Source of the DNA: Corynebacterium sp. UBA2622
GTDB taxonomy: Bacteria > Actinomycetota > Actinomycetes > Mycobacteriales > Mycobacteriaceae
Assembly: GCF_002339505.1 (NCBI RefSeq)
Contig: NZ_DDJO01000021.1
Span: forward strand, 37,794-100,875
Reading direction: 5' to 3'
DNA length: 63,082 nucleotides
Under the pieces are notes generated by a model, which worked only from the letters and a program-made list of their open reading frames with translations, was not told the DNA's origin and did no database searches. The translations under genes and the position numbers were made by a program. This document shows positions 1 through 7,437 of this stretch, piece by piece. Position 1 is the stretch's first letter. Each line of letters begins with the position of its first letter.

Positions 1-73
1 ACGCGGAGTCGACGGCGCGCACGCAAGTCCGCAACGCGGAGTCCCGCGCACGCAAGTCCGCAACGCGGAGTCC
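1..73. repeat. 29-bp direct tandem repeat, cut by the window edge
   Basis: Positions 16-44 and 45-73 are identical 29-base units with no spacer. Positions 1-10 match an internal part of the same unit, so at least part of a third copy precedes them. There are no unique spacers, so it is not a CRISPR array. More copies may lie left of the window. Confidence 0.85.
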
Positions 74-211
74 CTATCCCACCGCCCGAAACTCGAGGGT
101 GCCTCCAAGTACGAAGATTCTGGCCGCAAAGCCGGAAGCGGGTTCACGGGGCGTGTGATGGGCCAACTTCAAGCGGGACCACGCCACGAGGGGGGGGGGG
201 CAGCAAAAAAA

Positions 212-676
212 TTAGGCACCCACCAGGGTGAGAGAACCACTGCCAAGTACGCCCACACTGTCGCCGACTAACCGACGTGTACGGAAAGTTTCACATGCAG
301 TACGGGCGGCACAAAGGCGAAGACAACGACGAAGCCGATAGCTATCGTTAGGACAATCCGCTCTTCCCTGGGGGTGGGAAGCACCATTAATAGACCCCCT
401 GGTGGCAGTCAGGCATACAAGAATGGCGACAACGACCGGTCCCCGTTCTTCGCGCTCGGGGACATGATGGTGGCTCACTCGCCTCCGTTCCATCATCAGG
501 GCGATGATTACCTGCGGGATCGCCCCAGTGAGCGCGGTCGAGACAGCCCCGCTATGCAAATCATCGAGCCTGAATCCCAGAGCTAGGAAGAACCCGAGGC
601 TCAGGATCCATTGTGCCCCAATATCGCTGACTAAGGTTGCATCTTTCGTCGAATGTGATGGTGTCTGCTGCCACAC
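212..676 (-). pseudogene. degenerate membrane-protein remnant (unrecognised)
   Basis: A 154-codon open frame reads on the minus strand. Its first part has hydrophobic stretches typical of membrane segments (around WILSLGFFLALGF and AIPQVIIALMM). In the second half the hydrophobic reading switches frame: another minus frame gives IVLTIAIGFVVVFAFVPPVL near positions 310-360 before a stop. This looks like a transporter-like gene broken by frameshifts, not a working protein. An 11-base G run at 190-200 and a 7-base A run at 205-211 lie just past its 3' end. I do not recognise the family, and it could be chance coding in decayed DNA. Confidence 0.3.
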
Positions 677-720
677 CCACGGGCTTCAGAAGTCCCCACT
701 GCGGACTCCGACCGCGCCAT

Positions 721-1254
721 CTAAGCCAGCTCAGATGTCGGGTTAGCCGGGCGGGTGTAGGTGTTCACCACGGGAGACTACTTGGCGGCATCCCGATGGG
801 TCTGGACCAGGGTGTTAGGGTCGGTGTCACCCTCAAGGTCGATGATGACGCGGACGTCGGAGACACCTGTGCGCTTCTCCTCATCGGTGTCCCCCGTCCC
901 ACACAGCCGAGATGTCGGTCATGGTCAGGGTGACACCGCGGTGCGTTGCGATGGCCTGGATACCCACGGCGATGTAAAAGACCAGCAGCGCCTGGACCAC
1001 CTCCGTCGGGCTGGGGGCGGTGTTGTAGCCGAGGAGGAGAGACGGTTCGGCAACGAGAACGGGGGCCAAGTCGCGAACCTGCGGGCAGTTGCGAAACGCT
1101 TCGTCTGTCTCGGTGTGGATGCGGATTTGCTTCTTGCCCTCGGTGGGATCGGTGATGTTCTTCTCGGCAAGCGCCTCCAGCGCCTCGGAATCGATGGAGC
1201 GAAGGGCTACCCGGCCTTGTGGCTCGGGGTGATCGGTATTCGCAACCGGTCCTA
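721..1254 (-). pseudogene. OsmC/Ohr-family peroxiredoxin-like pseudogene
   Basis: Read on the minus strand, the frame ALEALAEKNITDPTEGKK, then a stretch with TAPSPTEVVQALL and AVGIQAIATHRGVTL, matches the OsmC-family core (APSPTE.VLAALG..., AV.RG..L). The frame stops after TDISAVWDGGHR. Removing one G from the five-G run (plus positions 891-895) restores GDTDEEKRTGVSDVRVIIDL, the normal continuation. An in-frame TAG (plus 778-780) then interrupts the family's C-terminal K.SPV.NT.TRP motif, which continues as SPVVNTYTRPANPTSELA to a stop at 721-723. No start codon is evident at the 5' end. OsmC proteins detoxify organic peroxides; this copy cannot. A frameshift plus a nonsense mutation make a real pseudogene more likely than a sequencing error. 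Confidence 0.8.
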
Positions 1255-1377
1255 AACGGGGCGCTTAAGCCTTCTAAAGATTCCCTGTGTGGAATTTCCC
1301 TGCGGCAGCGTCGTTTTGGTTCGCCATTGCAGATGCCGGCGGGCGTGCTAGACGATAAATTTTGAGTTTGATCACAG

Positions 1378-1404
1378 GGAAAGACCGCATTCCTGGGTCT
1401 TTCC
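1378..1404 (+). other. hairpin in the 5' region of the 1434 ORF
   Basis: GGAAAGACC (1378-1386) pairs perfectly with GGTCTTTCC (1396-1404) across a 9-base loop, 29 bases before the next start codon. No run of T follows on the plus strand, so it may be a leader structure, or a terminator for something degraded upstream. Confidence 0.5.
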
Positions 1405-1433
1405 TCGGTTCCTACTAGAAAGAAAGGGAAATC

Positions 1434-2018
1434 ATGATTGATTTAGGGCAAGTCGCGGACCTTGTCGGCGCCGGGGCCTCGCTCGCCGCACTCGCAATCG
1501 CGCGGCAGGCAAATCAGCTTGCCAAGGCGACAGCAGACGAAACCTCGAAGCACGTGGCTGAGTCGAACCGCGTCGCACTCGAAGCCTCCCAAAAAGCGGA
1601 AGCCCATGCCCTCGAGGCAGACGAGCGCGAAAGAGAGCGGGATCAGCGTGGAATTGCAAGCAACATGCAGGCGTGGTGGGTAAAAGAAGATACGTCAGCC
1701 AAAGGTCGCTGGGGAATTCTGGTTTCAACTACAGGGGCAATCAACTCCGTCTTTTTCGAAGTCGTGCTCCATGTCAAGGCCAACGAGAAGCCTCTCAGCA
1801 TTCAAGTAGCAACTCTCCCCCCCGGTCAGTATTTCATCGAGAGTGTGTGGGGGGCGGAAGGGTTGAAGTTTATTAGCCCTAGACCTGTTTCTAGCAGTGA
1901 GTCATTCCTCCCGCTTCTTCACGCGGAATCTCACACGGTCGAAGAAATCTCGTTCCGGGACCAACTGGGCAAGCAGTGGACCTGGAAGCGGGGAACTGGG
2001 CTCATGTCAAGCAATTAA
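1434..2018 (+). CDS. hypothetical protein, intact ORF in the decayed zone
   Basis: This 194-residue protein is not recognised. The ATG is preceded by a purine-rich site (AAAGGGAAA), supporting translation. Residues 1-30 are mildly hydrophobic and Ala-rich (VADLVGAGASLAALAIA). Residues 30-75 are strongly charged and Ala/Glu/Arg-rich, probably a helix or coiled coil. The C-terminal half looks like a beta-rich soluble domain (VFFEVVLHVKANEKP, QYFIESVWGAEG). It is the only undamaged ORF between the OsmC and restriction-helicase pseudogenes, so it is probably a mobile-element passenger gene. The overall shape (N-terminal hydrophobic/coiled segment followed by a beta domain) recalls small phage or plasmid proteins of unknown function. 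No function is claimed. Confidence 0.6.
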   Translation: MIDLGQVADLVGAGASLAALAIARQANQLAKATADETSKHVAESNRVALEASQKAEAHALEADERERERDQRGIASNMQAWWVKEDTSAKGRWGILVSTTGAINSVFFEVVLHVKANEKPLSIQVATLPPGQYFIESVWGAEGLKFISPRPVSSSESFLPLLHAESHTVEEISFRDQLGKQWTWKRGTGLMSSN

Positions 2019-2191
2019 CAACCCAATTGGCCAAGGGCCCTTCTTTCGAACAAACAGGTAATCGTTCTGCGGCTTCCCGGACCCCGGCCTGTGTAACCGG
2101 GGTTGACGGGCGGGGATGGAAATTCCTGTAGGCAACGCCACATTCGCGAGATACCTCTGTGAATACACTCCCGTTAGGCATAATCACCTGA

Positions 2192-2900
2192 ATAGCATCG
2201 TTTGAAGAAGTTCTTGATCAGTTACGTGAAAACTAACCCAAGAACAACTATAGGATTGCTTTTAAGAAGTTGATGGTGAACTCCTTCCGCGCAACCCCCA
2301 CTTTCGCAGGACAGTTCGATAAAGTGTGCCGGTGGGTGGATTGGCGTTGCAACGGCGGGTTGGCAGACACAGGTAGCGACATTGTTGCCCACTGTGTCGA
2401 TGACCACAGTTAGGTGGCGATCCGGGCAACGTTCGGCGAGCCGACCACGAGCATCCAGAAGGCGCACATCAATTCCGTCTTCGAGGCGTCGGGACATTCG
2501 TGTGTCACCGATAAAGGTACGCAGTACTACACCAATGCGGAGGCGGCGGTGACGAACCAGGTACTGGAGACCAGCCGGACCGGCATGGCCGACATCATTG
2601 CCGCACCCGTGAACTGGGATGTTGTCTTCCCCGGCTCGGAGATCGATGTCAACCTCACCCGCAAGCAGGCTTTAGCCCCACGCAAGCATCAGGTCGAAGC
2701 GGTTGAGAAGGCGCTTTCCGGTTACAGGACTCATGACCGGGGCAAGTTGATCATGGTGTGCGGTACGGGCGAGACGTTTACCGCTCTTCGTTTGGCCGAG
2801 CATTTTCGCCGAGGCGCGCCGCGGCAGGGCCCGGGTGCTTGTCTTTGTGCCCTTGATTTGCTCGTCCCCTCCTGCCAACACAATGTGGCGATCCTCCTAA
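2192..2900 (+). pseudogene. type ISP-like restriction helicase (COG4889-type), N-terminal remnant
   Basis: The plus frame from about 2192 reads ASFEEVLDQLREN, stop, PKNNYRIAFKKLMVNSFR, then FDKVCRWVDW and GLADTGSDIVA. This is the N-terminal Mrr-like nuclease region of type ISP restriction enzymes. It is followed by the helicase start (LAPRKHQVEAVEKAL) and Walker A. Damage is extensive: an apparent ATG-to-ATA start (2192-2194), TAA at 2234-2236, TAG at 2411-2413, a Walker A reading GTGET where GTGKT is expected (GAG at 2771-2773), and a frameshift near 2808 (the next frame gives RGRARVLVFVPL). The catalytic QAK motif also reads RAT. The remaining ~1,300 or more residues of the family (rest of helicase, methyltransferase, target recognition) are absent. 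Full-length enzymes cut and methylate DNA as one polypeptide; this one is dead. Confidence 0.8.
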
Positions 2901-3296
2901 GACATATCAGGCATAAGAGTGAGACCCCGGACTGAAGGGAATCACTCTTACCCATCGAATAACGGCTGCTCGAGTGGAGCTCAGCAGAACCATCGTCGGA
3001 ATTCACTTGGGCTTCGATGGGGGTAGCGCAGGTTCTTGGAAGAATATGTCGTGGTGCCGGTGTAGTTGGGGCATTTCGCTCCTCGCTCGCGGCTTCGAAG
3101 AAAGGTTTATGAGCGTTAGGTCAAAACTCTCCCCCGTTGTCAAGGCCAAAAGAGGCATTCAATGTAGAGCAGGCACGCAATTTCCACGCCCTAGGACCGA
3201 CCTTTGTGACCTGAGAAAAGAGCGTAAGCCAAGACGAAAACGGGATCGAACGACAAGGAGGTACCCCGGGTCGTAAGCTCCCTCGACTTGCTGTAA
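2901..3296. other. non-coding decayed stretch between pseudogene and tRNA
   Basis: I see no recognisable gene. Short open frames exist on both strands but none has a credible start site or family resemblance, and no integrase remnant could be read. It lies directly beyond the 3' end of the tRNA gene, where the attachment site of an island would be expected. Confidence 0.5.
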
Positions 3297-3373
3297 TGGT
3301 GCCCCAGGTGAGACTCGAACTCACACTGGGCGGGTTTTGAATCCGCTGCCTCTGCCAATTGGGCTACTGGGGC
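3297..3373 (-). tRNA. tRNA, anticodon CAA (Leu by anticodon), CCA encoded
   Basis: The 77-nt cloverleaf folds well. The acceptor is GCCCCAG/CTGGGGC, the D arm contains AATTGGCAGA, and the anticodon loop is TTCAAAA (anticodon CAA). The T arm is GTGAG/CTCAC with TTCGAGT, then discriminator A and encoded CCA. The variable loop is only five bases (CCAGT), so this is a class I shape, whereas bacterial tRNA-Leu is normally class II. The anticodon stem GCGGA/CCCGC has an A-C mismatch at 31-39. It may be an actinobacterial variant tRNA-Leu or one damaged by island insertion; identity by anticodon only. Confidence 0.8.
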
Positions 3374-3467
3374 GCGAGAGAAAAGTCTAGCGCAGGCCGC
3401 GGCGACCCAACAATCGCGCCCCGAGCGGAATTCACGGGAACCGGGCTCCGCTGGTTATTATACGGAT

Positions 3468-3551
3468 ATGCGTAAATCTCTCATTGCGGTGGCGCCTGCC
3501 TGCGCCCGGGGCACGATGACAGCGCCCGTGACCGCCGAGGCGGGGATCTAG
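3468..3551 (+). CDS. possible 27-aa leader ORF upstream of ABC transporter
   Basis: ATG at 3468 opens a 27-codon frame starting MRKSLIAVAPACA and ending 7 bases before the start of the binding-protein gene. An A+T-rich TATTAT lies six bases before the ATG, as if it were a leaderless start. The peptide resembles the beginning of a signal sequence. It could be a translated upstream ORF or a worn duplicate of the lipoprotein's signal peptide. There is no run of a regulatory amino acid. Low certainty. Confidence 0.3.
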   Translation: MRKSLIAVAPACARGTMTAPVTAEAGI

Positions 3552-3558
3552 GGGCGAC

Positions 3559-4485
3559 ATGAAGGTTCCGGAAAAACAGACACGCTCCCTACGCCGCATT
3601 GCCGCGGTGCTGGCTGGGGTGGCGTCGATAAGCATGCTCCCGTCCTGCGTGACCAACGAGGAGGGCGGCAACCCGGAGGGGTGGCAACCCGTCGAGCAGG
3701 AAAAGGTTCCCGAGATCGCCGCGATGGTGCCCGAGCAGGTGGCCGCCGACGGGAAGCTGTCCGTGGGGTCCAACCCGCCGTTCGCGCCGTTTGAGTTCAA
3801 GGACTCGAAGGGCTCGATCATCGGCATGGAGATGGACATGGGGCGCGCCGCGGCCTCCATCATGGGGCTGGAGTTCGACCCGCAGGACATGGACTTCTCG
3901 ATGATCCTGCCGGCGGTTCAGGCGGGCAGCCTCGACGCGGGCATGTCCGGCTTCACCGACAACGCCGAGCGCCGCCAGAGCTTCGACTTCGCGGACTTCC
4001 TCTACGCCGGCGTGCAATGGGCCGCGGCCCCGGGCAAGAACGTTGATCCTTCCCATCCCTGCGGGCTCACCGTCGCGGTGCAGCGCACCACCGTCTCCGA
4101 GACCGACGATGTGCGGCCCAAGAGCGAGGAGTGCGTGGCCAACGGCGAGAAACCGATCACCGTGCTGGCCTTCGACACCTCCGACAACGCGGCGCTGGCC
4201 GCGCTGGTGGGCCGCGCCGACGCGATGAGCGCGGACTCCCCCGTCACCGCCTGGGCCGTCGAGCGCTCCGAGGGAAAGCTCGAACTCGTCGGCGACATGT
4301 TCGATGCCGCCCCCTACGGCTTCGCCGTGCCGAAGGATTCCCCCCTCGGTCCTGCCCTCGCCGCGGCCATCCAACACCTCATTGACACAGGTGAGTACCA
4401 GCGCATCCTCAAGCAATGGAACGTCGAGTCCGGCTACCTCGAGCAGGCGCAAGTAAACGAAGAACCACTGAAAGGACGGGGTTAA
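3559..4485 (+). CDS. amino-acid ABC transporter substrate-binding lipoprotein
   Basis: This 308-residue extracytoplasmic binding protein belongs to the SBP_bac_3 family (polar amino acids, glutamine/glutamate-like). The N-terminus has basic residues (RSLRR), a hydrophobic core and a lipobox LPSC with the lipidated cysteine at residue 30, so it should be anchored to the outer face of the membrane. The mature part shows family features: LSVGSNPPFAPFEF, GMEMDMGRAAASIMGLE, and AGMSGFTDNAERRQSFDFADFLYAG. The start follows a good ribosome site (AGGGG) eight bases upstream. It is followed after six bases by the permease and then the ATPase, one operon. The substrate cannot be read from sequence; glutamine or another polar amino acid is most likely. 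Confidence 0.9.
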   Translation: MKVPEKQTRSLRRIAAVLAGVASISMLPSCVTNEEGGNPEGWQPVEQEKVPEIAAMVPEQVAADGKLSVGSNPPFAPFEFKDSKGSIIGMEMDMGRAAASIMGLEFDPQDMDFSMILPAVQAGSLDAGMSGFTDNAERRQSFDFADFLYAGVQWAAAPGKNVDPSHPCGLTVAVQRTTVSETDDVRPKSEECVANGEKPITVLAFDTSDNAALAALVGRADAMSADSPVTAWAVERSEGKLELVGDMFDAAPYGFAVPKDSPLGPALAAAIQHLIDTGEYQRILKQWNVESGYLEQAQVNEEPLKGRG

Positions 4486-4491
4486 CCCACG

Positions 4492-5436
4492 ATGAGCACC
4501 ACCACCAACACCCGCAGCACACCCCCGGAGCGCATCCGGGCGGTGCCGATGCGCCACCCGGGCCGCTGGGTCCTCGCCGCCGTTCTACTGCTCCTGCTCG
4601 CCTGGTTTATCTGGGGCGCGGCCCGCAATCAGGCGTACGGGTGGCACACCTACTTCGACTACCTGCTGGACACCCGCATCGCGACGGCCGCGCTGCACAC
4701 GCTCGCCATCACCATCCTCGCGATGGTCATCGGTGTGGTCGGCGGCATCATCCTCGCGGTGATGCGCATGAGCCCGAACCCCGTGTTCAAGGCCGTCGGC
4801 TGGGTTTTCCTCTGGATCTTCCGCGGTACCCCCGTCTACGTGCAGCTGATGTTCTGGGGTTTGCTGGGCGCGATTTACGACTCGATCAACCTCGGTGTCG
4901 CCCGCATCCCGCTCGAGCCGTTCACCTCCTCGGCGTTCATGCTCGCCGTGGTGGGCCTGGGCCTCAACGAGGCCGCGTACATGGCGGAGATCGTCCGCTC
5001 CGGTATCTCCTCGGTGCCGGAGGGCCAGGTCGAGGCGTCCAAGGCGCTCGGCATGAGTTGGACCCAGACGATGACCCGCACGGTATTGCCGCAGGCGATG
5101 CGCATCATCATCCCGCCGACGGGCAACGAGTTCATCTCCCTGCTCAAGACGTCCTCGCTCGTGGTCGCGGTGCCCTACTCCCTCGAGCTCTACGGCCGCT
5201 CGATGGACATCGCCGCCGCCCTGTTCGAGCCGGTGCCGATGCTGCTTGTCGCCGCGACGTGGTACCTGGTGATCACCTCGCTGCTCATGGTGGGACAGCA
5301 CTACCTGGAGAAGTATTTCGACCGCGGAGCCACCCGCCAGCTCACCGCCCGCCAACTGGCCAGCCTCGCCGACGCCGAGGGCACCATCCCCGGCAATGTC
5401 GAGGTCATCGGGGCCCCCGAAAGGAAGGGACGCTAA
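4492..5436 (+). CDS. amino-acid ABC transporter permease
   Basis: This 314-residue inner-membrane permease belongs to the HisM/GlnP (BPD_transp_1) family. Several hydrophobic segments are visible, beginning with WVLAAVLLLLLAWFIWGAA near residue 25. The family signature GTPVYVQLMFWG follows, and the EAA loop reads EASKALGMSWTQTMTRTVLPQAMRIIIPP, the docking site for the ATPase. It is encoded between the binding protein and ATPase genes and its stop overlaps the ATPase start (TAATG). With only one permease gene, the channel is expected to be a homodimer. The substrate follows that of the binding protein. Confidence 0.92.
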   Translation: MSTTTNTRSTPPERIRAVPMRHPGRWVLAAVLLLLLAWFIWGAARNQAYGWHTYFDYLLDTRIATAALHTLAITILAMVIGVVGGIILAVMRMSPNPVFKAVGWVFLWIFRGTPVYVQLMFWGLLGAIYDSINLGVARIPLEPFTSSAFMLAVVGLGLNEAAYMAEIVRSGISSVPEGQVEASKALGMSWTQTMTRTVLPQAMRIIIPPTGNEFISLLKTSSLVVAVPYSLELYGRSMDIAAALFEPVPMLLVAATWYLVITSLLMVGQHYLEKYFDRGATRQLTARQLASLADAEGTIPGNVEVIGAPERKGR

Positions 5437-6209
5437 TGACAACCCCCACAACCCCCATGATCCAGGCCGTGGATGTCTGGAAGTCCTTCGGCAACCTCGA
5501 CGTGCTCAAGGGCATCAGCCTCGAGGTCATGCCCGGTGAGGTGACCTGCCTGATCGGCCCGTCGGGCTCCGGCAAGTCGACCTTCCTGCGCTGCGTGAAC
5601 CACCTGGAGAAGATCACGGCCGGCCGGCTCTACGTCAGCGGCGACCTTATCGGATACCGGGAGCGCGACGGCGTCCTGCACGAGATGAGCGAGAAGGACG
5701 CCGCGAAGCAGCGCCGGGACATCGGCATGGTGTTCCAGAACTTCAACCTCTTCGGCCACCGCACGGTTCTGGACAACATCATCGAGGCCCCCGTGCACGT
5801 CAAGGGCCAGTCCGTCGGCGAGGCCACCGCCCGCGCACGCGAGCTACTCGCCATGGTGGGCCTCGAGTCCAAGGCCGACGCCTACCCGATCCAGCTTTCG
5901 GGCGGCCAGCAACAGCGCGTCGCCATCGCGCGCGCGGTGGCAATGGACCCCAAGCTCATGCTTTTCGACGAGCCCACCTCCGCCCTCGACCCCGAGCTCG
6001 TGGGCGAGGTGCTGCGCGTGATGAAGGACCTCGCCGCCCAGGGCATGACCATGCTCGTGGTGACCCACGAAATGGCCTTCGCCCGCGAGGTCGCCGACCG
6101 GGTCGCGTTCATGGCCAACGGCCACATTGTCGAGTACGGCACCCCGCAGCAGGTCCTGGACAACCCCCGCGAACGGCGCACTCAGGAGTTCCTCTCGACG
6201 CTGTTCTAG
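5436..6209 (+). CDS. amino-acid ABC transporter ATP-binding protein
   Basis: This 257-residue cytoplasmic ATPase powers the importer encoded just upstream. Walker A is GPSGSGKS, the Q-loop lies in VFQNFNLFGHRTV, the signature is LSGGQQQR, Walker B is LMLFDEPTSALDPE, and the switch histidine is in VTHEM. A YRERDGVLHEMSEKD insertion before the Q-loop is typical of this polar amino-acid subfamily. The start ATG overlaps the permease stop by one base, implying translational coupling. The next gene is convergent and ends 4 bases away, with no obvious hairpin between them. Confidence 0.95.
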   Translation: MTTPTTPMIQAVDVWKSFGNLDVLKGISLEVMPGEVTCLIGPSGSGKSTFLRCVNHLEKITAGRLYVSGDLIGYRERDGVLHEMSEKDAAKQRRDIGMVFQNFNLFGHRTVLDNIIEAPVHVKGQSVGEATARARELLAMVGLESKADAYPIQLSGGQQQRVAIARAVAMDPKLMLFDEPTSALDPELVGEVLRVMKDLAAQGMTMLVVTHEMAFAREVADRVAFMANGHIVEYGTPQQVLDNPRERRTQEFLSTLF

Positions 6210-6212
6210 CTT

Positions 6213-6962
6213 CTACCCGATCAGGCCCGTAGCGCCGCGCACCAGGGCCGTCACCCCTCCCAGGATGGCGAGGCCCAGCGCCATGCTGCGGGCCTTGTCC
6301 CCCGGCACCCGCGGGGCAATGCGTGTTCCCGCAAAAAGCCCCAGTGCCATTGCGGCGGCTCCAGCGGCCCACAGGTGCCAGCCAATCGACGCCACATTCG
6401 CCGCGCCGGTGAGCTCCTTGAGGAGGAACGAGGTCGCTCCGCTGACCATGAAGATGGGTTGGAGCGTCGCCGCGTAGACCTTCTGCGGCCAGCGGGCCGC
6501 CTGGGCGAAGACCGTGATGGCGGGCCCTGCCACGCCGGCCAGGGTGTTCATGAATCCGCCGGCCACTCCCGCCACCGCCGCGGGAACGGCGCCGTCAATC
6601 GGCGGGACGTAGCGCTTCCCGAGGGTGACCACGCTGAGCGCGATGAGCAGCAGGATACCCACGATGACGAGCAGCAGGTCCGCCGACAGCGCGCGCACGA
6701 GGAAGGCCCCGGGGATTGCCCCGGCGACGAGGTAGGGGGCGATGGAGGCGAATTTCTTCCAGTCCACGTCCTCCCGGACCGCGAGCGTGGTCAGCGCCGC
6801 GTTCGCCATGGCGAGGATGTTGACCACCAGGATGCCCTCGACGGGTCCGATGAGGATGGACAGCACCGGTCCGGCAATCAGGCCCACGCCCATGCCGGAG
6901 ACGCGCTGCAGCGTCGAGCCGATGAGCACGGCCAGGAACAGCCCGACGACCACGGTGGTCAT
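6213..6962 (-). CDS. TauE/SafE-family membrane transporter
   Basis: This 249-residue polytopic membrane protein belongs to the TauE/SafE (DUF81) family, whose members export sulfite or organosulfonates or move other anions. Eight or so hydrophobic stretches are visible, with the typical glycine-rich first repeat (GMGVGLIAGPVLSILIGPVEGILVVN) and a related second one (AGVAGGFMNTLAGVAGPAITVFA). The start ATG overlaps the coaD stop by four bases (ATGA), so it is the last gene of the long thiL-to-coaD run. Neighbours do not indicate its substrate. Confidence 0.85.
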   Translation of the reverse strand: MTTVVVGLFLAVLIGSTLQRVSGMGVGLIAGPVLSILIGPVEGILVVNILAMANAALTTLAVREDVDWKKFASIAPYLVAGAIPGAFLVRALSADLLLVIVGILLLIALSVVTLGKRYVPPIDGAVPAAVAGVAGGFMNTLAGVAGPAITVFAQAARWPQKVYAATLQPIFMVSGATSFLLKELTGAANVASIGWHLWAAGAAAMALGLFAGTRIAPRVPGDKARSMALGLAILGGVTALVRGATGLIG

Positions 6963-7435
6963 CGCAACTTCTCCCGCATCGCCTCGGCGACCTCGTCGGG
7001 CACCAGGCCCGTGACATCGCCGCCGTACTTGACCACTTCCTTGCACAGCGAGGAGGAGGTGTAGCCGTACTTCTCGTCGGTGAGCAGGAAATAGGTGTCC
7101 ACCCCGGTCAACCGGCGGTTCATCTGGGCCATCGGCAGCTCGTACTCGTAGTCCAGCGAGGAGCGCAGCCCCTTGACCAGAGCCGTGACGTGGTGGGCGG
7201 TGGTGTAATCCACCAGAAGCCCGCCCCAGAAGTCGACCCGGATGTTGGGCACGTGCCCGGTCACCCGCCTGATGAGCTCCACCCGCTCCTCCACGGTGAA
7301 CAGGCCGGAGGTCTTCGTGGGGTTGCCCGTGACCAGGACGATGACCTCCTCGAAGTGGCGCGCGGCGCGCTGGAATATGTCCAGGTGACCGTTGGTCACC
7401 GGGTCGAAGGAACCGGGGCACACTGCGACGGTCAT
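6959..7435 (-). CDS. coaD: phosphopantetheine adenylyltransferase
   Basis: This 158-residue enzyme transfers AMP from ATP to 4'-phosphopantetheine, the fourth step of coenzyme A synthesis, in the cytoplasm. The nucleotidyltransferase motif TNGH is at residues 14-17 within PGSFDPVTNGHLDI, and the conserved C-terminal SSSLCKEVVKYGGDV segment is present. Length and layout are normal for CoaD. It starts 2 bases after the rsmD stop; the rsmD-coaD pair is very common in bacteria. panD, in the same CoA pathway, lies elsewhere in the window at 41932. Confidence 0.97.
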   Translation of the reverse strand: MTVAVCPGSFDPVTNGHLDIFQRAARHFEEVIVLVTGNPTKTSGLFTVEERVELIRRVTGHVPNIRVDFWGGLLVDYTTAHHVTALVKGLRSSLDYEYELPMAQMNRRLTGVDTYFLLTDEKYGYTSSSLCKEVVKYGGDVTGLVPDEVAEAMREKLR

Positions 7436-7437
7436 GG

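Noticed and set aside
1..73. Possible CRISPR array
   Set aside because: The repeat units are directly adjacent without unique spacers and no cas gene is visible.
761..1255. 164-codon plus-strand ORF
   Set aside because: It is antisense to a readable OsmC pseudogene and its translation resembles no protein.
2936..3296. Integrase remnant next to the tRNA
   Set aside because: No tyrosine-recombinase motif could be read in any frame.
3300..3373. Attachment-site duplicate of the tRNA 3' end within 1-3290
   Set aside because: Only short chance matches (for example near 90-105) were seen, too short to call an att repeat.
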